Positions 1 to 8,015 of a DNA stretch of 64,000 nucleotides are shown here, piece after piece. The DNA is from UBA2136 sp963974105 (GTDB taxonomy: Bacteria; Pseudomonadota; Alphaproteobacteria; UBA2136): the NCBI GenBank assembly GCA_963974105.1, contig CAXBBG010000001.1, positions 62,001 to 126,000 of the forward strand, in the 5' to 3' direction. Position 1 is the first letter of the stretch; each line of letters begins with the position of its first letter. The notes below the pieces were generated by a model. It was given only the letters and a program-made list of their open reading frames with translations. It was not told where the DNA came from and did not search any database. A program made the position numbers and the translations under genes.

Positions 1-1
1 T

Positions 2-277
2 AATAAAAACGGTTGTGAACACTGTAGATACAGAGGTTACAGAGACCGTATCGCCATTGAAGAAGTATTAGAGCTTTGGCGCAAGGACATTAGCCGTAAC
101 ATTTGGACAAATACAAGATTACGTCCAGATTGGCTTGAAATAATTCGTGAACAGGCCAGATCAAGCGGGCATATGCTCGACATGCTCACAAGTGGCTTAT
201 TACATGTTAAAAATGGTATAACAAGTTTAGAAGAACTGGAGAAATTCTTTAGTGCAGATATGGAAACAATTCAGTAG
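2..277 (+). CDS. Type IV pilus / type II secretion assembly ATPase, C-terminal end (partial)
   Basis: This is the last 91 codons of a GspE/PilB-family hexameric ATPase that powers pilin assembly from the cytoplasmic face of the inner membrane; the rest lies before the window. The visible sequence has the family's zinc-loop pattern GCxxCxxxGYRxR followed by IAIEEVLEL, as in PilB/GspE C-terminal domains. The Walker motifs are outside the window. The reading frame is open from base 2 to the TAG at 275-277, and the next gene starts inside it, which points to translational coupling with the platform protein. Family membership is fairly sure; whether it is a pilus or secretion ATPase cannot be told from this piece. 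Confidence 0.75.
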   Translation, partial: NKNGCEHCRYRGYRDRIAIEEVLELWRKDISRNIWTNTRLRPDWLEIIREQARSSGHMLDMLTSGLLHVKNGITSLEELEKFFSADMETIQ

Positions 278-1346
278 CGACGGCATTGGCCCGAGATGCA
301 AGGAAATAAACGCACGCGACCGCGAACGTTTATTTTTCCTTATGCATCAAATGCTTAAATGCGGACAACCTACAGAAGCGTGCGTGCGAGCCGTTGCACG
401 TGCATTCCGTGCTGAAAACAAACAAGATCTAAGCGCTGCTTTGCATGGTATTGCACAAAAGGTGTCTCAAGGTAAACCCCTTAGCCGCGCAGCCGAGCAT
501 GAATATATCCTATTTACTGATATTCACCGCGCCGCTATTTTAGCAGGTGAAGCATCAAACAACATGACAGAAGCTTTCCACCTTTTACAAATACTTGAAG
601 ATAAAAAAATTCAGAGCCAGCGCAGTGGTATGGCAGAAATTATAACGCCAACCGTTCTTTTTGGTATGAGCTGCATTTCACTGTTCAACACAGGCTTAAA
701 CACCATGCCAACCATGGCTCAAATGAGTAAAGCTCAAGGTAAAGAGGTTGCGGCTATCCCAAGAATGCTCATGGAATTTACAGGCGCCGTTGCAGACTAT
801 TGGTATTTTATTCTAACGGCCTTTATCATATTTTGTGTCACAGCTTATAGTGTCGCCAAGTCGGCTCAAGGCCGATTTTGGATAGACAGTTATGTATTAC
901 GCATACCTGGTTTGGGTAAGTTTATTGCCTACAAAACGTATGCCAGCATGCTTTTATATTTTCCACACCTTATTGCAAGCGGTGTTAAACCCAAACAAAT
1001 GATCCCTATTATGGAAGCTTTAGCAACCAATGCTATTTTAAAGCGCCGTATTGACTTGTTTAACCAAGTTATTACAACAGGTGGTCAAATGTCATCGGCT
1101 ATGGAAAAAGCTGGGTTCCCTATCATCTCAGTTACACCCGTTAAAGTTTCTGAAAGTTATTCAGGTAACAACAAAGGCGTTAACGACGTTATGATTGATG
1201 GTATGAACCACGCCTACTCCATATTAGAGCGCGAACTAAACGATGCTTACGCTAAATTTGTAGGTGTATTCTCTACAATTATGTGGCTACTTGGTGGCTC
1301 TGTATTGCTACTTGAAATGTTATCCATTGTCATGGCACAAAACTAA
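252..1346 (+). CDS. Type II secretion/type IV pilus F-family inner-membrane platform protein
   Basis: The 364-residue product fits the GspF/PilC/PilR family, the polytopic platform that couples the assembly ATPase to the growing pilus. It has two cytoplasmic F-type helical regions (about residues 25-125 and 225-325). Hydrophobic segments lie near residues 130-148, 183-199 and 340-360. The GTG at 252 is the best start: a GGAG lies about 11 nt upstream and the gene then overlaps the ATPase stop by 26 bp. The next in-frame ATG (342) would cut into the first conserved region. It is followed after 15 bp by the next pilus gene. Length is slightly below the roughly 400 residues usual for PilC and close to the PilR forms of type IVb systems. 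Confidence 0.8.
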   Translation: MQIWKQFSSDGIGPRCKEINARDRERLFFLMHQMLKCGQPTEACVRAVARAFRAENKQDLSAALHGIAQKVSQGKPLSRAAEHEYILFTDIHRAAILAGEASNNMTEAFHLLQILEDKKIQSQRSGMAEIITPTVLFGMSCISLFNTGLNTMPTMAQMSKAQGKEVAAIPRMLMEFTGAVADYWYFILTAFIIFCVTAYSVAKSAQGRFWIDSYVLRIPGLGKFIAYKTYASMLLYFPHLIASGVKPKQMIPIMEALATNAILKRRIDLFNQVITTGGQMSSAMEKAGFPIISVTPVKVSESYSGNNKGVNDVMIDGMNHAYSILERELNDAYAKFVGVFSTIMWLLGGSVLLLEMLSIVMAQN

Positions 1347-1361
1347 AAAGGAAAAAGTTAA

Positions 1362-2522
1362 ATGTCAAAGAAGGTTGAAATCGGCTCAAAATTCAAGAAT
1401 ATATGTTTTCTTGGACTTAACCGTGTTGAATACTTCCCAGAGCAGTCGGAAGAATCTATTTTTGCCGATACATGGCAGGACGTTACAGATGAACATTCAC
1501 GTCGAAGCCTTGCATTGCTATTCTTTGCGCCACGCGACTTAGACGGCGAACCTGTCGACCCATACATCTTCCTGACAGAAGGTGATGACGGTGACGAACA
1601 AAGCGTTCTTATCGCTCAACAAGCATTTGGCGACATTCCCCTTATTGACATGTGTCGTCTACGTAGTAAAAGCCCAAACGAAGTACATATTTTAGTAACC
1701 GCTGATATTATATTTCACTGGGATTATAACGATAGCTATATTCAACCGACATCTGCTATTACATGGGTAAGAGATATACAAAATATCCTCAAAACATACC
1801 CACGTACAACAGAACGCTACATCTATACGAACTGGGAAAATAACCGTATCAGTGAAATTGGCGCAACCATACGCCCGCTCCGTGAATTAGAAATAGATGA
1901 AGAGGCATGGGTAAACATGCCAAGCTTCCAAGAAAAACATGGTTTTGCTGTCATGTTTATTTCTATCGTTACAGCAATTTTAGTTTATCTTGCTATATTT
2001 ATACAAGGTACAGACGTGGATGAGCTATCACGCCAAATAAGAACTGTCGACCTTGAAACACCTTCAGGTAAAAGCTATACAGAGCTAAATCGAGCAATTA
2101 TCGAACAGCAAAAATTCATGCGTTACCGTGGCCTTGCACCGTTTATAACAAGCGATATTGCCAACGCCATTCAAAGAAGCGGTATGAAAATACACAGCTT
2201 CCAAATTAAAACGCCTGATGCTCAAAAACCTGCTGAAACACTAATTGTAACCATTAAAGCTCAAAAAGACGCATACAAAGGTTGGTTAGAAGAAGAGCCT
2301 ATCAGCAAAGCCCTGCTTGGACAAAGCGTAACACTTTCTGCTATTCGTCGCCCACCTGGGGGCAGTCAATTTATGATTGAAGGCCTTATTGAATTAGAGC
2401 CTATTTCTCAAATGCTTTCTGAATATCAAGAAGACGTGAAACGCATGCAACAACAAACCATACGTGCAGCTACGCAGACAAAAACAGTAACAGAAACAAC
2501 AGACGAAGAAGGGGAAAAATAA
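1362..2522 (+). CDS. Bitopic pilus/secretion assembly protein (GspL/PilN- or PilO2-like)
   Basis: The product has 386 residues: a cytoplasmic region (about 1-190), one strong transmembrane segment (about 195-215) and a periplasmic region rich in alternating beta/alpha pattern. That is the architecture of GspL, BfpC or fused PilM-PilN proteins, which link the ATPase to the periplasmic alignment complex. I see no clear sequence motif, so the assignment rests on topology and position: it lies between the platform protein and a second single-pass protein and ahead of two prepilins. It has a good ribosome site (AAAGGAAAA) before ATG 1362. The C-terminal tail is Thr/Glu-rich and probably flexible. 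It could equally be called PilO2-like; the role in the assembly platform is inferred. Confidence 0.5.
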   Translation: MSKKVEIGSKFKNICFLGLNRVEYFPEQSEESIFADTWQDVTDEHSRRSLALLFFAPRDLDGEPVDPYIFLTEGDDGDEQSVLIAQQAFGDIPLIDMCRLRSKSPNEVHILVTADIIFHWDYNDSYIQPTSAITWVRDIQNILKTYPRTTERYIYTNWENNRISEIGATIRPLRELEIDEEAWVNMPSFQEKHGFAVMFISIVTAILVYLAIFIQGTDVDELSRQIRTVDLETPSGKSYTELNRAIIEQQKFMRYRGLAPFITSDIANAIQRSGMKIHSFQIKTPDAQKPAETLIVTIKAQKDAYKGWLEEEPISKALLGQSVTLSAIRRPPGGSQFMIEGLIELEPISQMLSEYQEDVKRMQQQTIRAATQTKTVTETTDEEGEK

Positions 2523-2523
2523 A

Positions 2524-3030
2524 ATGATGAAATTTACCCTAGGCTTTGCAATATTAGTATTTACAGCCATTGTTGGCAGTTACAAATACCTTGAAAATGA
2601 AGATCTTATTATTGCTAAAGAACGCGGGCTTCAAGAAGCCATATCGAAGCGTGACCAATATTTACGTATTGAACAACGCACAAAACAAATACCTAAATTT
2701 GCAGTAGTGCGTGGCGACGATAAGAAAAACACAATTGAACGTTTACTTGAAATTGGTGAACCTGGCTTAAACTTTAACTTTATCGGCCAGGCACGACGCC
2801 AAGATGCACACCTTGGCATTATAAGGCATAATTTCAAAATAGCTGGACCTGCAACTTTTGAAGAGACTCAGAACCTGCTTAAGAAAATGCAAACTTTAGC
2901 AGCTTTACCAGGTTTTGTTGTTTACGACATTTGCTTTGGTTGCGCCGTCACAAATAAAGAATTAAAACAAAACGAACATATGGTTAATATTGAAGGGTAC
3001 CTTTATGCGTACGATCCAAATATCTTATAA
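2524..3030 (+). CDS. Single-pass inner-membrane pilus assembly protein (GspM/PilO-like)
   Basis: This 168-residue protein has an N-terminal hydrophobic segment at about residues 4-20, a short helical linker and a compact periplasmic domain. That is the size and topology of GspM and PilO, which dimerise with GspL/PilN. It starts one base after the stop of the preceding gene, behind a GGGGA ribosome site. The following gene begins before its stop, so translation of the block looks coupled. Two cysteines near the C terminus (in the stretch DICFGCAV) could form a periplasmic disulphide. No family motif is obvious; the call comes from topology and neighbours. Confidence 0.45.
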   Translation: MMKFTLGFAILVFTAIVGSYKYLENEDLIIAKERGLQEAISKRDQYLRIEQRTKQIPKFAVVRGDDKKNTIERLLEIGEPGLNFNFIGQARRQDAHLGIIRHNFKIAGPATFEETQNLLKKMQTLAALPGFVVYDICFGCAVTNKELKQNEHMVNIEGYLYAYDPNIL

Positions 3031-4147
3031 GGCATTGCTTATCGCAGTAACGCTTGTAGCCCCTGCAATTGCAGAGGACACTTTGCCGTGGCCTAAAACC
3101 TTTGTCGGACAAGCCGATTTTGAGTTTTTACGTCAAGATGTTATCAACGAATACAACAAGAAAAAAGGCGAGGACGCATACAAATACATTGCAACCCTCC
3201 AAGACCTTTTCACAACAGATGCGATTGACCCTTACACGCCAAAACCCCTTACTTCGGATATTGGTCGCAGTAAATACAGTAAAGACGTCTTCGAACAAAG
3301 ATTCGGCCTGAAGGAAACAAACCGACACTTTAGAGATGTTTACCCAGATGTAGAAGTGGGTAGCGGTTTAGAAGTACACTTAACAGATGGCACGATAACC
3401 CAAGCTGAATTACTCAATGACACACAGGTCAAAATACTCAGTGACGGTCGCAAAATCAATATCGAAGTGAATGACGAAGATTACGTTGTAGAATCACATC
3501 GCGAACGTAGTATTGCTGAATCTTTCGATAATTTAATTGGTGGCAACACATACTTAACATCATCAGATCTTAACAAAGACGATAAAAACTTACCAAAGGT
3601 TTCAGGCTTACCAGAATATCACATTTCCACAAGCACACTACCAAACTTGGATAAAGTAACACTGGAACAAAAAGAAGGCTTAAAAGCCTTTGCGTCTTTC
3701 TTGGAAAATATCATAACACAAGCAACAAAAGCACATGAATCGGATATAAAAGACATTGATTTCAATGGTGAACTCTCTAAAATGAGCATTCAAAGTATTG
3801 TAACATCGCCATACCCATACGCAATCATAAATGAACAGCGTTATCATGTAGGTGACCGTATCCCTATTAACATTTCATTGGCAATAAAAGACAATAAAGA
3901 AATGGAAACACTCATTGATTCGTATATGCCAAATCAAGAAGCTATATCAGAAGCATCGTTCTCACAATATATAGCATTAAAAACAGAAGCGTTAAAACAA
4001 TTCAAACAGCGCACAGGTCAAACTGAGCAGCTTGTTAGTGATAGCGCACATAAGATTACAGCAACTATTACAGACATTCAGTCTCGTAAGGTTATTGTAA
4101 GTTTATTTGATACCGAATATGCTTTAGAAATTAAATTTGCGTTATAG
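3005..4147 (+). CDS. Exported periplasmic pilus assembly protein (PilP/GspC-like, tentative)
   Basis: The 380-residue product begins with a signal-peptide-like stretch (positive start, hydrophobic core, cleavage near AIAED at about residue 24) and is otherwise hydrophilic. The C-terminal 100 residues contain INEQRYHVGDRIP and a later ITDIQSRKVIVSL. This resembles the beta-rich HR domain of PilP and GspC, which contacts the secretin. ATG 3005 was chosen over an upstream TTG (2990) because AAGGG sits about 8 nt before it; the start overlaps the previous gene by 26 bp. The large N-terminal part has no family I recognise. The role as the link to the outer-membrane secretin is inference. Confidence 0.45.
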   Translation: MRTIQISYKALLIAVTLVAPAIAEDTLPWPKTFVGQADFEFLRQDVINEYNKKKGEDAYKYIATLQDLFTTDAIDPYTPKPLTSDIGRSKYSKDVFEQRFGLKETNRHFRDVYPDVEVGSGLEVHLTDGTITQAELLNDTQVKILSDGRKINIEVNDEDYVVESHRERSIAESFDNLIGGNTYLTSSDLNKDDKNLPKVSGLPEYHISTSTLPNLDKVTLEQKEGLKAFASFLENIITQATKAHESDIKDIDFNGELSKMSIQSIVTSPYPYAIINEQRYHVGDRIPINISLAIKDNKEMETLIDSYMPNQEAISEASFSQYIALKTEALKQFKQRTGQTEQLVSDSAHKITATITDIQSRKVIVSLFDTEYALEIKFAL

Positions 4148-4162
4148 GAATAGGAACTGCAC

Positions 4163-4894
4163 ATGCTGAGCAATGTCACAAACCAAAAAGGGGCTTTTTC
4201 TCCATTTATGTTTGGCATGCTTTTAGGTGTTGCTGTTTTTAGTGGCGCAATGAACCACTGGGCCAAGCGTGAACTTCTTAACATTGACGAAGCAAATGAG
4301 CAATCCAATCGCAATAAGGCGGTTGAAATTAAACGCGCTCTAGAAAACGCCATGCTGACCGAAAATGTAGATGGCGACAACTCCTACAGCAATGACTTCA
4401 CCCTACAGCGTGCCCAAAAATTCTTAAGCGGAACCACAGGTAAAACAAGAAGTGGCGACGACGCCTTATTAACTACCGCAAATGACAGCGGTTCTTTTAA
4501 AACCAGCAATAAGAAAATACTTATTACAGTAACAGACGACATGGCAACAAGAGATGAAGTTGGTGGCATAGCAGGTGCTGATGCGATGATAGAATATAAT
4601 AAGGCCGACGGCTCTGTCGTTATGTTTGATAGCGAAAGTGTTCGTCTAGAGCAAATAAAAGAATCAAAAACGCGCCTTCAGAGCGAAGTTTCTCAAATAT
4701 ATAGAGCCTATACAACATACGGCTACAAATTCCCATCAACTGAGCAATACAGGACACAAGTCAATGCTGCAACTGGCAATAAAGATGTATGGGGCAAGCT
4801 TTTTGACTACGACCGTAAGAACGATAAACTTGTAATCCTTTCATTTACAACACCATGGGGTTACACTTATAAAACCAAACTCGATATGAACTAA
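4163..4894 (+). CDS. Prepilin-like protein without Glu5
   Basis: The N terminus has the shape of a prepilin: a short leader ending in NQKG, then A at +1 and a hydrophobic stretch (AFSPFMFGMLLGV) before a hydrophilic domain of about 200 residues. The presumed cleavage is G/A after residue 10. The usual Glu at mature position 5 is absent (Phe there). The leader resembles that of the next gene (MLS...NQ-G-A), so both are probably cut by the peptidase encoded at 5823-6425. Two helical stretches rich in charged residues follow the membrane segment. The C terminus carries PWGYTY, reminiscent of the DPW-type motif of pseudopilins. It may be a minor or initiating subunit; this is inference. Confidence 0.6.
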   Translation: MLSNVTNQKGAFSPFMFGMLLGVAVFSGAMNHWAKRELLNIDEANEQSNRNKAVEIKRALENAMLTENVDGDNSYSNDFTLQRAQKFLSGTTGKTRSGDDALLTTANDSGSFKTSNKKILITVTDDMATRDEVGGIAGADAMIEYNKADGSVVMFDSESVRLEQIKESKTRLQSEVSQIYRAYTTYGYKFPSTEQYRTQVNAATGNKDVWGKLFDYDRKNDKLVILSFTTPWGYTYKTKLDMN

Positions 4895-4913
4895 TAAAAA
4901 GACAGGTAAAACA

Positions 4914-5813
4914 ATGTTATCTCACATATGCAATAAGCTTAAAAACCAACAAGGCGCCATGTTTGGTATGGATGCCCGTATTGCACTGATTATTGCAAGT
5001 GTTTTAGCCGCTACTGGTGGTGTAACCATGATGTCCAAACTAGAGCGTAGCCGTGTTGAAGGTGCTGAAATTGGCGTTCAAGTGATTAAAGACGCGCTTG
5101 AAAACCATTACAAAACAAAATCATTTAATTCGCTCGCACCCGACATTCGCACACTGTTTGAAGATGGTTTTATCGAAGAAATGTCGATGATAAAAGACCC
5201 ATGGGACAACGAATGGCGCTACAACGTATTAAGCCGTAAAGTGCGTATCAATGACTTTTTGGTAACTGAATACCTTGCCACCATTCACTCTGCAGGTAAA
5301 GACGGTGTTGATGATTCACCCGCTCCAACTTTTGAAGGAGAATGGAATACATGGCAATATCTTAACGATGATATTGGTACTAAATACTCCACATTTGAAA
5401 TAGAAAAGTCACGCGTTACTGAATATCAAGGACGTGCCAAACTTATTGTAAATAAGCTTGAAGACTATAGTTCTGCCAAATACCTTGAAGCAGAAGCTGA
5501 ATGCCCTGAAGCTGATTGGTGTTACAACTTCCCACTAGATGGTGATAAATACACCGACTTCAACTTTTACCCACAATCAAACACAGACAATTCAGGCGCT
5601 ACATATTACGACGATGTTGCATCAGGTGGCAGCAATACTGTTTACGTTTCTGGTGACAACTTAAGCATGGCGGAATTAATGAAAACACTTGGTCTACCAG
5701 AAGAATTTGCCTACGACCCATGGAAACGCATTTTAGTTTACGATTCTAACTTCGTACAAGATAGGCCAAATCCAAACAAGCCACCATTTTCTGCCTCCAT
5801 TATTTATGAATAA
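4914..5813 (+). CDS. GspG-like prepilin (major-pseudopilin fold features, no Glu5)
   Basis: The product has 299 residues, long for a pseudopilin. The leader ends NQQG, followed by A at +1 and a hydrophobic helix (RIALIIASVLAATGG). Position +5 is Met and +6 Asp, so the canonical Glu5 is missing. The globular part contains KDPWDNEWRYN and HSAGKDGVDDS, matching the DPWG...Y and calcium-loop SxGxDGxxxxDD pattern of GspG-type major pseudopilins. A second DPW (YDPWKRILVY) occurs near the C terminus. It follows the first prepilin by 19 bp and precedes the peptidase by 9 bp, so this is one operon. It is probably the main fibre subunit; whether the fibre is a surface pilus or periplasmic pseudopilus is unknown. 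Confidence 0.7.
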   Translation: MLSHICNKLKNQQGAMFGMDARIALIIASVLAATGGVTMMSKLERSRVEGAEIGVQVIKDALENHYKTKSFNSLAPDIRTLFEDGFIEEMSMIKDPWDNEWRYNVLSRKVRINDFLVTEYLATIHSAGKDGVDDSPAPTFEGEWNTWQYLNDDIGTKYSTFEIEKSRVTEYQGRAKLIVNKLEDYSSAKYLEAEAECPEADWCYNFPLDGDKYTDFNFYPQSNTDNSGATYYDDVASGGSNTVYVSGDNLSMAELMKTLGLPEEFAYDPWKRILVYDSNFVQDRPNPNKPPFSASIIYE

Positions 5814-5822
5814 TATGCTTAT

Positions 5823-6425
5823 ATGAAATTTTACGAGCGTCGATTTATTGAAGCAGAAGATATATCAACTGGACCTTTACCTGCAAAATATTTAACAAAG
5901 ACGTGGCTAGCTCTTACACTTTTACTAGCGTTAAGCTTGTTTTTGGTTTCTTTAACAACTGCACAAATAGCTTTATATCTTTTACTTGCACCCGTTATTG
6001 CACGCCTCATAGTGCTTGACCTTTGCTATCTCGTGTTACCCGACATCTACACCCTTCCTTTAATTGTCTTAGGTATCGCACTTACTTTTATCCCCATACC
6101 TTCTGTAAGCCTTGCACAGTCACTCCTTGGCATGCTTGTGGGTGGTGGTGGCATACTTTTACTCGCTATTGTACTGGAAAAGGTAAACAAACAAAGCAAT
6201 ATAGGCGGTGGCGATATAAAGCTGATTGCAGCAGCAAGCACCTTTATAGGACTTGAATCTGTTGCTAATTTTTTATGGTTGGCCTGTGCCTTCTCTTTTA
6301 TTTTATACCCAATCCTTCGCAAGAACAGAAAAACCATATCCTTTGGTCCAACACTTGCCCTCTCTTTTTGGTTACTCCTCATACACCCCAAAATAATTGA
6401 GAATGCATTGATTTTATTTATCTAA
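5823..6425 (+). CDS. Prepilin peptidase, A24 family (short form)
   Basis: This 200-residue polytopic membrane protein is an aspartic prepilin peptidase that would remove the leader from the two prepilins just upstream. The two catalytic aspartates are visible in LDLCYLVLPD (about residue 63-72) and in the diagnostic GGGDIKL (about residue 128-134). About six hydrophobic segments cover most of the chain. It lacks the N-terminal N-methylase domain with CxxC motifs of PilD, so it is a short, peptidase-only form like those of archaeal or tad/type IVb systems. The gene follows the second prepilin by 9 bp and ends the pilus block. Confidence 0.85.
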   Translation: MKFYERRFIEAEDISTGPLPAKYLTKTWLALTLLLALSLFLVSLTTAQIALYLLLAPVIARLIVLDLCYLVLPDIYTLPLIVLGIALTFIPIPSVSLAQSLLGMLVGGGGILLLAIVLEKVNKQSNIGGGDIKLIAAASTFIGLESVANFLWLACAFSFILYPILRKNRKTISFGPTLALSFWLLLIHPKIIENALILFI

Positions 6426-6463
6426 CGCTTGCTATATTACGCATTATTACCTATAAACCATTT

Positions 6464-7021
6464 ATGAATAAATGTGCATGGCCAGACTGTGAAGAAGAAG
6501 GTACCTTTGCTGCCCCTAAAAGCTCAAAGGACATTTACGACCGTCAATATTTCTGCCAAGCACACATCAAAGAATTTAACAAACGCTGGAATGGCCTTGA
6601 AGGCATGAGCGAAGACGACATATTTTCCATGCAAACAAAGTCTACGTGGAACCGTCCTACCCGCAGATTCGGTATTCACGGCGTCAGTGCTAAAACAGCT
6701 GGATTTAATTTTGCTAGCGCTGAAGACTTATTTAAATTCTTCAAACAGCGTCAAAAAGAAGAATCTATCAAAAAACATTACGGATTCGAAGAGCACACCA
6801 AAGCAAACAGTGAAATAACGCTACCTGCCGACGTGAGCGAAGCCTGTTCAATTTTTAGTGTTGAAATGCCTATTGAAGCCGCAAAGCTTAAGAAAAAATA
6901 TCTATCACTCATGAAAAAGCATCACCCAGACTTTAACAAAGGTGACAAAAAAAATGAAGACCACGTTAAAAAAATTAACGTAGCCTTCCAAATCATTCAA
7001 GACTATATGAAAAAAGTCTAA
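6464..7021 (+). CDS. J-domain co-chaperone-like protein
   Basis: The 185-residue product has a C-terminal J domain (about residues 125-185) with the HPD tripeptide in KKHHPDFNKGD, so it should stimulate a DnaK/HscA-type Hsp70. The N-terminal part carries four widely spaced Cys/His residues (CAWPDCEEEG ... FCQAHI) that could bind a metal. It then has a conserved-looking linker, as in the short J-domain proteins common in alphaproteobacteria. It lies 38 bp after the prepilin peptidase on the same strand and could be cotranscribed, but nothing ties it to pilus assembly. It converges with the GntR regulator. The partner Hsp70 is not known. Confidence 0.8.
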   Translation: MNKCAWPDCEEEGTFAAPKSSKDIYDRQYFCQAHIKEFNKRWNGLEGMSEDDIFSMQTKSTWNRPTRRFGIHGVSAKTAGFNFASAEDLFKFFKQRQKEESIKKHYGFEEHTKANSEITLPADVSEACSIFSVEMPIEAAKLKKKYLSLMKKHHPDFNKGDKKNEDHVKKINVAFQIIQDYMKKV

Positions 7022-7032
7022 ATCATTTACTT

Positions 7033-7728
7033 TTAGTTTTTAAACTGCGGTGTGCTTCCGCCAAGGTAACTCGCAATAACGCGTGTTGCCATGTTTTTAT
7101 CACCTTCTTGAATAGCAGAATTCAAACGAATTTGTACGCCCATTGTGCGCATAATTTCATCCGCATCTTCAAAGCTTGCTAAACGCTCAGTGCGCTGCAT
7201 ACTTAAAAGTGCCTCAAGCATTGTTTGGCTCAAGTCATTACCTGCTACTTTTGCAATAGCAAGGTGCCATGAACGTTCAGTTTCTTCAATTTCATCTGCT
7301 GTGCCTTGACGGCTAATCACATGACCTTGAAGTAGTTTTTTATCTTCAGCTGAAGCTTCACAAGCAAGACGGACCATTTCCACTTGTAAAAGAACACGCA
7401 AAGCATTTACGTCACCTAAATTCATTGTGCCGTACTGACCAAGTAAAGCCAAATCCTTCATAAGAACTGATGGATCAGGAAGACGAATGAAGCTACCGCG
7501 ACCAGGGGTAACATCAAGCAAGCCTGAAACTCTAAGCATTTGAACTGATTCACGTAACGTTGTACGAGAAACACCAAAATGCTTACATAGCTGTTCTTCA
7601 GTTGGTAAACGATCCCCAGGCTTAAGTGCGCCTGTGAAAATCATGTTTCTTAGGTGGTTAGCGATATAGGTTGAACGCCTAACACGCGGTTGTCTGTCTA
7701 CCGATGGTAGTTCTACTGATTGATTCAT
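7033..7728 (-). CDS. GntR-family transcriptional regulator (FadR/FCD subfamily)
   Basis: The 231-residue product has an N-terminal winged helix-turn-helix (about residues 18-85) with the GntR signature LPTEEQLCKHFGVSRTTLRE. A helical FCD ligand domain (about 100-225) follows, including SWHLAIAKVAGN. Such regulators bind short inverted repeats and respond to organic acids or related ligands; the ligand here cannot be read from sequence. The start ATG 7728 has a GAGGATA ribosome site. An inverted repeat in its own upstream region (7813-7827) may be an autoregulatory site. Neighbouring genes (J-domain protein, proC) give no firm hint of the regulon. Confidence 0.88.
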   Translation of the reverse strand: MNQSVELPSVDRQPRVRRSTYIANHLRNMIFTGALKPGDRLPTEEQLCKHFGVSRTTLRESVQMLRVSGLLDVTPGRGSFIRLPDPSVLMKDLALLGQYGTMNLGDVNALRVLLQVEMVRLACEASAEDKKLLQGHVISRQGTADEIEETERSWHLAIAKVAGNDLSQTMLEALLSMQRTERLASFEDADEIMRTMGVQIRLNSAIQEGDKNMATRVIASYLGGSTPQFKN

Positions 7729-7812
7729 TGAATATATCCTCTCTTATTCTTGTTTCTTGCTCGCACAATAAACAGCATGTGCGAAATAACTTTAAATTTC
7801 TTATATACGTTA

Positions 7813-7827
7813 ACAACTTCTAGTTGT
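7813..7827. promoter_or_regulatory. Inverted repeat, possible operator of the GntR regulator
   Basis: A perfect 6-bp inverted repeat, ACAACT-TCT-AGTTGT, lies 85 bp upstream of the regulator's start codon in an otherwise gene-free 287-bp stretch. GntR/FadR regulators often bind such short palindromes in their own promoter region. Binding is not shown. Nothing else clear is seen between 7729 and 8015. Confidence 0.3.
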
Positions 7828-8015
7828 AGTTGTATCAATTAAAGTGCGGTATGTAAATCCAAAAACAAGATAACTTTACAACAACGGCAGAAACGTGTAA
7901 AGACAATTGTAATATATATGCTTTTTTATACTATATTCATCCTACAAAGGAATGGTTGATGATTTTTTAGGCACATCTTCTCTACCTATAGTTGTTAAAT
8001 AGGTACATATTTGTA

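Noticed and set aside
7033..7728. GntR regulator as dedicated regulator of proC or the pilus genes
   Set aside because: Adjacency only; no matching palindromes were seen in front of those genes.
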